Shown here: positions 42,460-44,597 of the stretch, piece after piece
How the letters are laid out: every line of letters begins with the position of its first letter
Position numbering within the stretch: position 1 is the stretch's first letter
Assembly (NCBI GenBank): GCA_029213145.1
Contig: JARGNK010000015.1
Location: 1-44,597, forward strand
From: Rubripirellula sp.
GTDB taxonomy: Bacteria; Planctomycetota; Planctomycetia; Pirellulales; Pirellulaceae
Direction: 5' to 3'
DNA: 44,597 nucleotides
The notes under the pieces: generated by a model
What the model saw: only the letters and a program-made list of their open reading frames with translations
Database searches by the model: none
What the model was told of the DNA's origin: nothing
Translations under genes and position numbers: made by a program

Positions 42460-44540
42460 GCGCCCTCCTCAGGTGAGAAAGTAACGACCTGCGGCTCAAC
42501 AGGTGACGCAGCTCGGGTATCACCAGATTGTGGGGTCATTTCCTCAAGTTTGACCCGAACCTCCATCAGCGTCTGAGCACCACTGCCTTGGTCTTTCTCT
42601 CCCACGTCCTCTCGATCAACACCCACGTCTCCCATCGGAGAAACGATCACGTAGGACTCGCCGGAGAGCCCAGAACTCTCAGGCACTTCGCAAACCCACT
42701 GTTTTTCGTCCGAGCCGTCAAGCGAGCCTTTCCGCAGGGGATTGATCGGGTAGATCGCTTTTTGCATGATCACACTGCCGCGTCTCCATTGCTGTGGATC
42801 AAAATCAGCTTGATCTCCTACCGCTTCAGAAACTGCGGCGGAGTCTGCCACCGAACGTGCGAGCGGACCAGCAATCGGCTGTTCATCCGGCAAAAATTGC
42901 AGGATGCGATTTCCGGGTTGCAATGAATTCGCCGGTATCACGAGCAAAGGTTTTCGCGGTTTCAATTGCAAGCGAACGCGAACGTACATGCCCCGCAACA
43001 ATGCCGGGGCAATCCTACTCGGATCGACCTCTAACGGCGTTCCGTTTTCGTCAACCAGTTGCTGTGGACGATCCACCACAACTCGGACGGGTGCTGTTCG
43101 CGTCTCAGGATCTAATCCGATCCCGTCATAACTCAATAGATGCCCGTTCCATCGATGCACGGTATCGTCACGCCCATTGACGACAAATTCGACAATCACT
43201 TTCGTCTTCGGCAAAGCGTAACCAGGTCCGCTCGCCTTACGCGTTGGGCAGTCCGGGCATTCGGTATGTTCGGGATCCTGATGGTTGACCCGTTCCTCAC
43301 GATCAATGCGATCGCCACTGCCCGTTTGAATTTCCGACTCAAGCCCACTCTCTACAGAGCGAACCTTCATGACGTAGCCGTAGAGCTCTTTCAAATCGGC
43401 ATCACTAACAAAGTCGTCCACACCTCTGGGGAACGCGAAACCAAAATCCAGTTCAGTAACACTGCCGAATTGATCTTGTTGCCCAGGACCTTGTCCATCG
43501 GAAACTGGCGTGTCTGTGATCAGGCCGTTCGCGATCAGCCCGTCCGCCACCCGAGCGTCGGGTACCCGCTCGTCCGTACGCTGCGACACATTTAGATTCT
43601 TACCCGACGTTTGGTCGCTAATCTGGTGAGAAACAGGGTTGGCTTGATCCAAAACCCAGTGGAGTTGATCCATTCGGATATTGCTCGCCACCTCCACCTT
43701 GGAAGTATTGTCGATGGTCACGAGACTCGAACCGAGCGATACAAACGTATTAAGATCGGCTTGTTCGCTGACAATAACGCCTTCGATCGGCGCTCGGACT
43801 TCGGTTCGGAGCAAACTGCTGATCGCTGAGTACAACTGCGCTTCAACTGCGATCTTGCGCTGCCGAAGTAAATCGGCTTGGTTCTGGACGCTCACCAATT
43901 GTTGTTGCGCGGCCAGCAACACTCTTTTCGCTTGGTCGATCTCTGCATAGCTCGCGAATTTCCCAAGTTCAGCGAGCTTACCGAGTCGCTCAACCTCGGC
44001 CTGTTGCAACTTAACATCCTGCTGCGCGACATCAATTAGCTTCTCAGTATTCTCGAAATCTTGTTGCTCCTGCTTCACAAGTTGAAAGAGCCGATAGACC
44101 TCCAATAGGTAGCTTGAGTTGTCGATTCGCATCAACAATTGGCCAGCTTTGACGTAACTCCCTGCTTCACAGGCTTCAGCCTTAAAAACAATTCGCCCCG
44201 AAACTTCCGCAGCAACACGTGCTTCTTGGAATGGCACGACGACGCCGTCAACTTCCAACTCCAACTCCTCCCCAGTCGAGTCGAGAGACTGGAGTTTTGC
44301 GACTCTTGCTGGCGGCAGTGACCGTAGAAGCCCAGATGGCGAAGTATCAGGATCGGGACGTTTCTGCGGCTCAGCTGTGCCGAACAATACCACGAGCGTT
44401 CCACCCCCAACCAGCAACACCAGCGGAATGATAACGTTGAACAAGACACCGCGGCTTAAATTCATTACAGCTTGACCAGACGAGGAAGCTCCGTCCGGCC
44501 TTGGCTCGGCCGGTGACGATTCGGAAGGAATTTCTGTCAT
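42456..44540 (-). CDS. RND efflux periplasmic adaptor (membrane-fusion protein, HlyD-like) with unusual insertion
   Basis: The adaptor links the pump to an outer-membrane channel. Order: N-terminal membrane anchor (VLFNVIIPLVLLVGGGTLVV), biotinyl-lipoyl halves (VVVPFQEARVAAEVSGRIVF; VRAPIEGVIVSEQADLNTFV) flanking an alpha-helical hairpin (residues ~140-225), then a beta-barrel domain (RTAPVRVVVDRP ... GMYVRVRLQLKP). Between the barrel strands, residues ~300-433 form a hydrophilic insertion with a degenerate repeat (VADGLIANGLITDTPVSDG) and a CPDC motif, not typical of the family. At 694 residues it is much longer than usual adaptors (350-450). ATG 44540 lacks a strong ribosome site. Upstream DNA runs to the window edge. 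Confidence 0.88.
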   Translation of the reverse strand: MTEIPSESSPAEPRPDGASSSGQAVMNLSRGVLFNVIIPLVLLVGGGTLVVLFGTAEPQKRPDPDTSPSGLLRSLPPARVAKLQSLDSTGEELELEVDGVVVPFQEARVAAEVSGRIVFKAEACEAGSYVKAGQLLMRIDNSSYLLEVYRLFQLVKQEQQDFENTEKLIDVAQQDVKLQQAEVERLGKLAELGKFASYAEIDQAKRVLLAAQQQLVSVQNQADLLRQRKIAVEAQLYSAISSLLRTEVRAPIEGVIVSEQADLNTFVSLGSSLVTIDNTSKVEVASNIRMDQLHWVLDQANPVSHQISDQTSGKNLNVSQRTDERVPDARVADGLIANGLITDTPVSDGQGPGQQDQFGSVTELDFGFAFPRGVDDFVSDADLKELYGYVMKVRSVESGLESEIQTGSGDRIDREERVNHQDPEHTECPDCPTRKASGPGYALPKTKVIVEFVVNGRDDTVHRWNGHLLSYDGIGLDPETRTAPVRVVVDRPQQLVDENGTPLEVDPSRIAPALLRGMYVRVRLQLKPRKPLLVIPANSLQPGNRILQFLPDEQPIAGPLARSVADSAAVSEAVGDQADFDPQQWRRGSVIMQKAIYPINPLRKGSLDGSDEKQWVCEVPESSGLSGESYVIVSPMGDVGVDREDVGEKDQGSGAQTLMEVRVKLEEMTPQSGDTRAASPVEPQVVTFSPEEGA

Positions 44541-44597
44541 GTTTACTTATCTTGAGATTTCCAGACGTCGTTGGGTCAGTGTTCCGTTTTTTCCGCC

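Overview
The window reads as chromosomal DNA of a planctomycete, most likely a Pirellulaceae/Rhodopirellula-type bacterium. This rests on protein families largely confined to the PVC group: a PSCyt1/DUF1549/DUF1553/LamG protein, a DUF1501 protein, a membrane-bound-dehydrogenase-like beta-propeller/HEAT/cytochrome c protein and a diheme propeller protein. RR-bearing export signals on enzymes, frequent GTG/TTG starts and many genes without a Shine-Dalgarno sequence fit the same picture. No rRNA, tRNA, CRISPR array, integrase or transposase was seen. Assignments come from reading motifs by eye, with no database search.

Layout. 0-5.4 kb, plus strand: tandem repeats at the window edge, a fatty acid desaturase and a large secretin, each gene closed by a strong intrinsic terminator. 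5.6-11 kb, minus strand: a diheme c-type/beta-propeller protein, an exported sugar-isomerase-like TIM barrel that runs in frame into msrB, and a pyroglutamyl peptidase. 11-16.6 kb: TauE-type exporter, MFS transporter, TauD-type dioxygenase and aldo/keto reductase on the minus strand, with a divergent Gfo/Idh/MocA dehydrogenase. 16.6-26.2 kb, minus strand: a four-gene planctomycete surface/periplasmic oxidation cluster (PSD1-type cytochrome, DUF1501, membrane-bound-dehydrogenase-like cytochrome, TIM-barrel isomerase) with overlapping or closely spaced genes.

26.3-31.8 kb is the unusual part. The minus strand carries an operon of type IV pilus / type II secretion inner-membrane genes (PilM-, PilN-, PilO- and PilP/GspC-like). 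Each is recognisable and still joined by overlapping start and stop codons, yet each is interrupted by nonsense codons, a homopolymer slip or short tandem duplications. Upstream lie an apparently intact type IV prepilin and a single-domain response regulator. A plus-strand hypothetical gene beside them also carries a premature TGA. I read this as a recently decayed pilus/secretion platform.

31.8-39.1 kb, plus strand, is a conserved information-processing block: nusA, infB, rbfA, an endonuclease III-like domain with a histone H1-like Lys/Ala tail, and yebC. 39.2-44.5 kb, minus strand, is an RND efflux pump and its membrane-fusion adaptor, translationally coupled.
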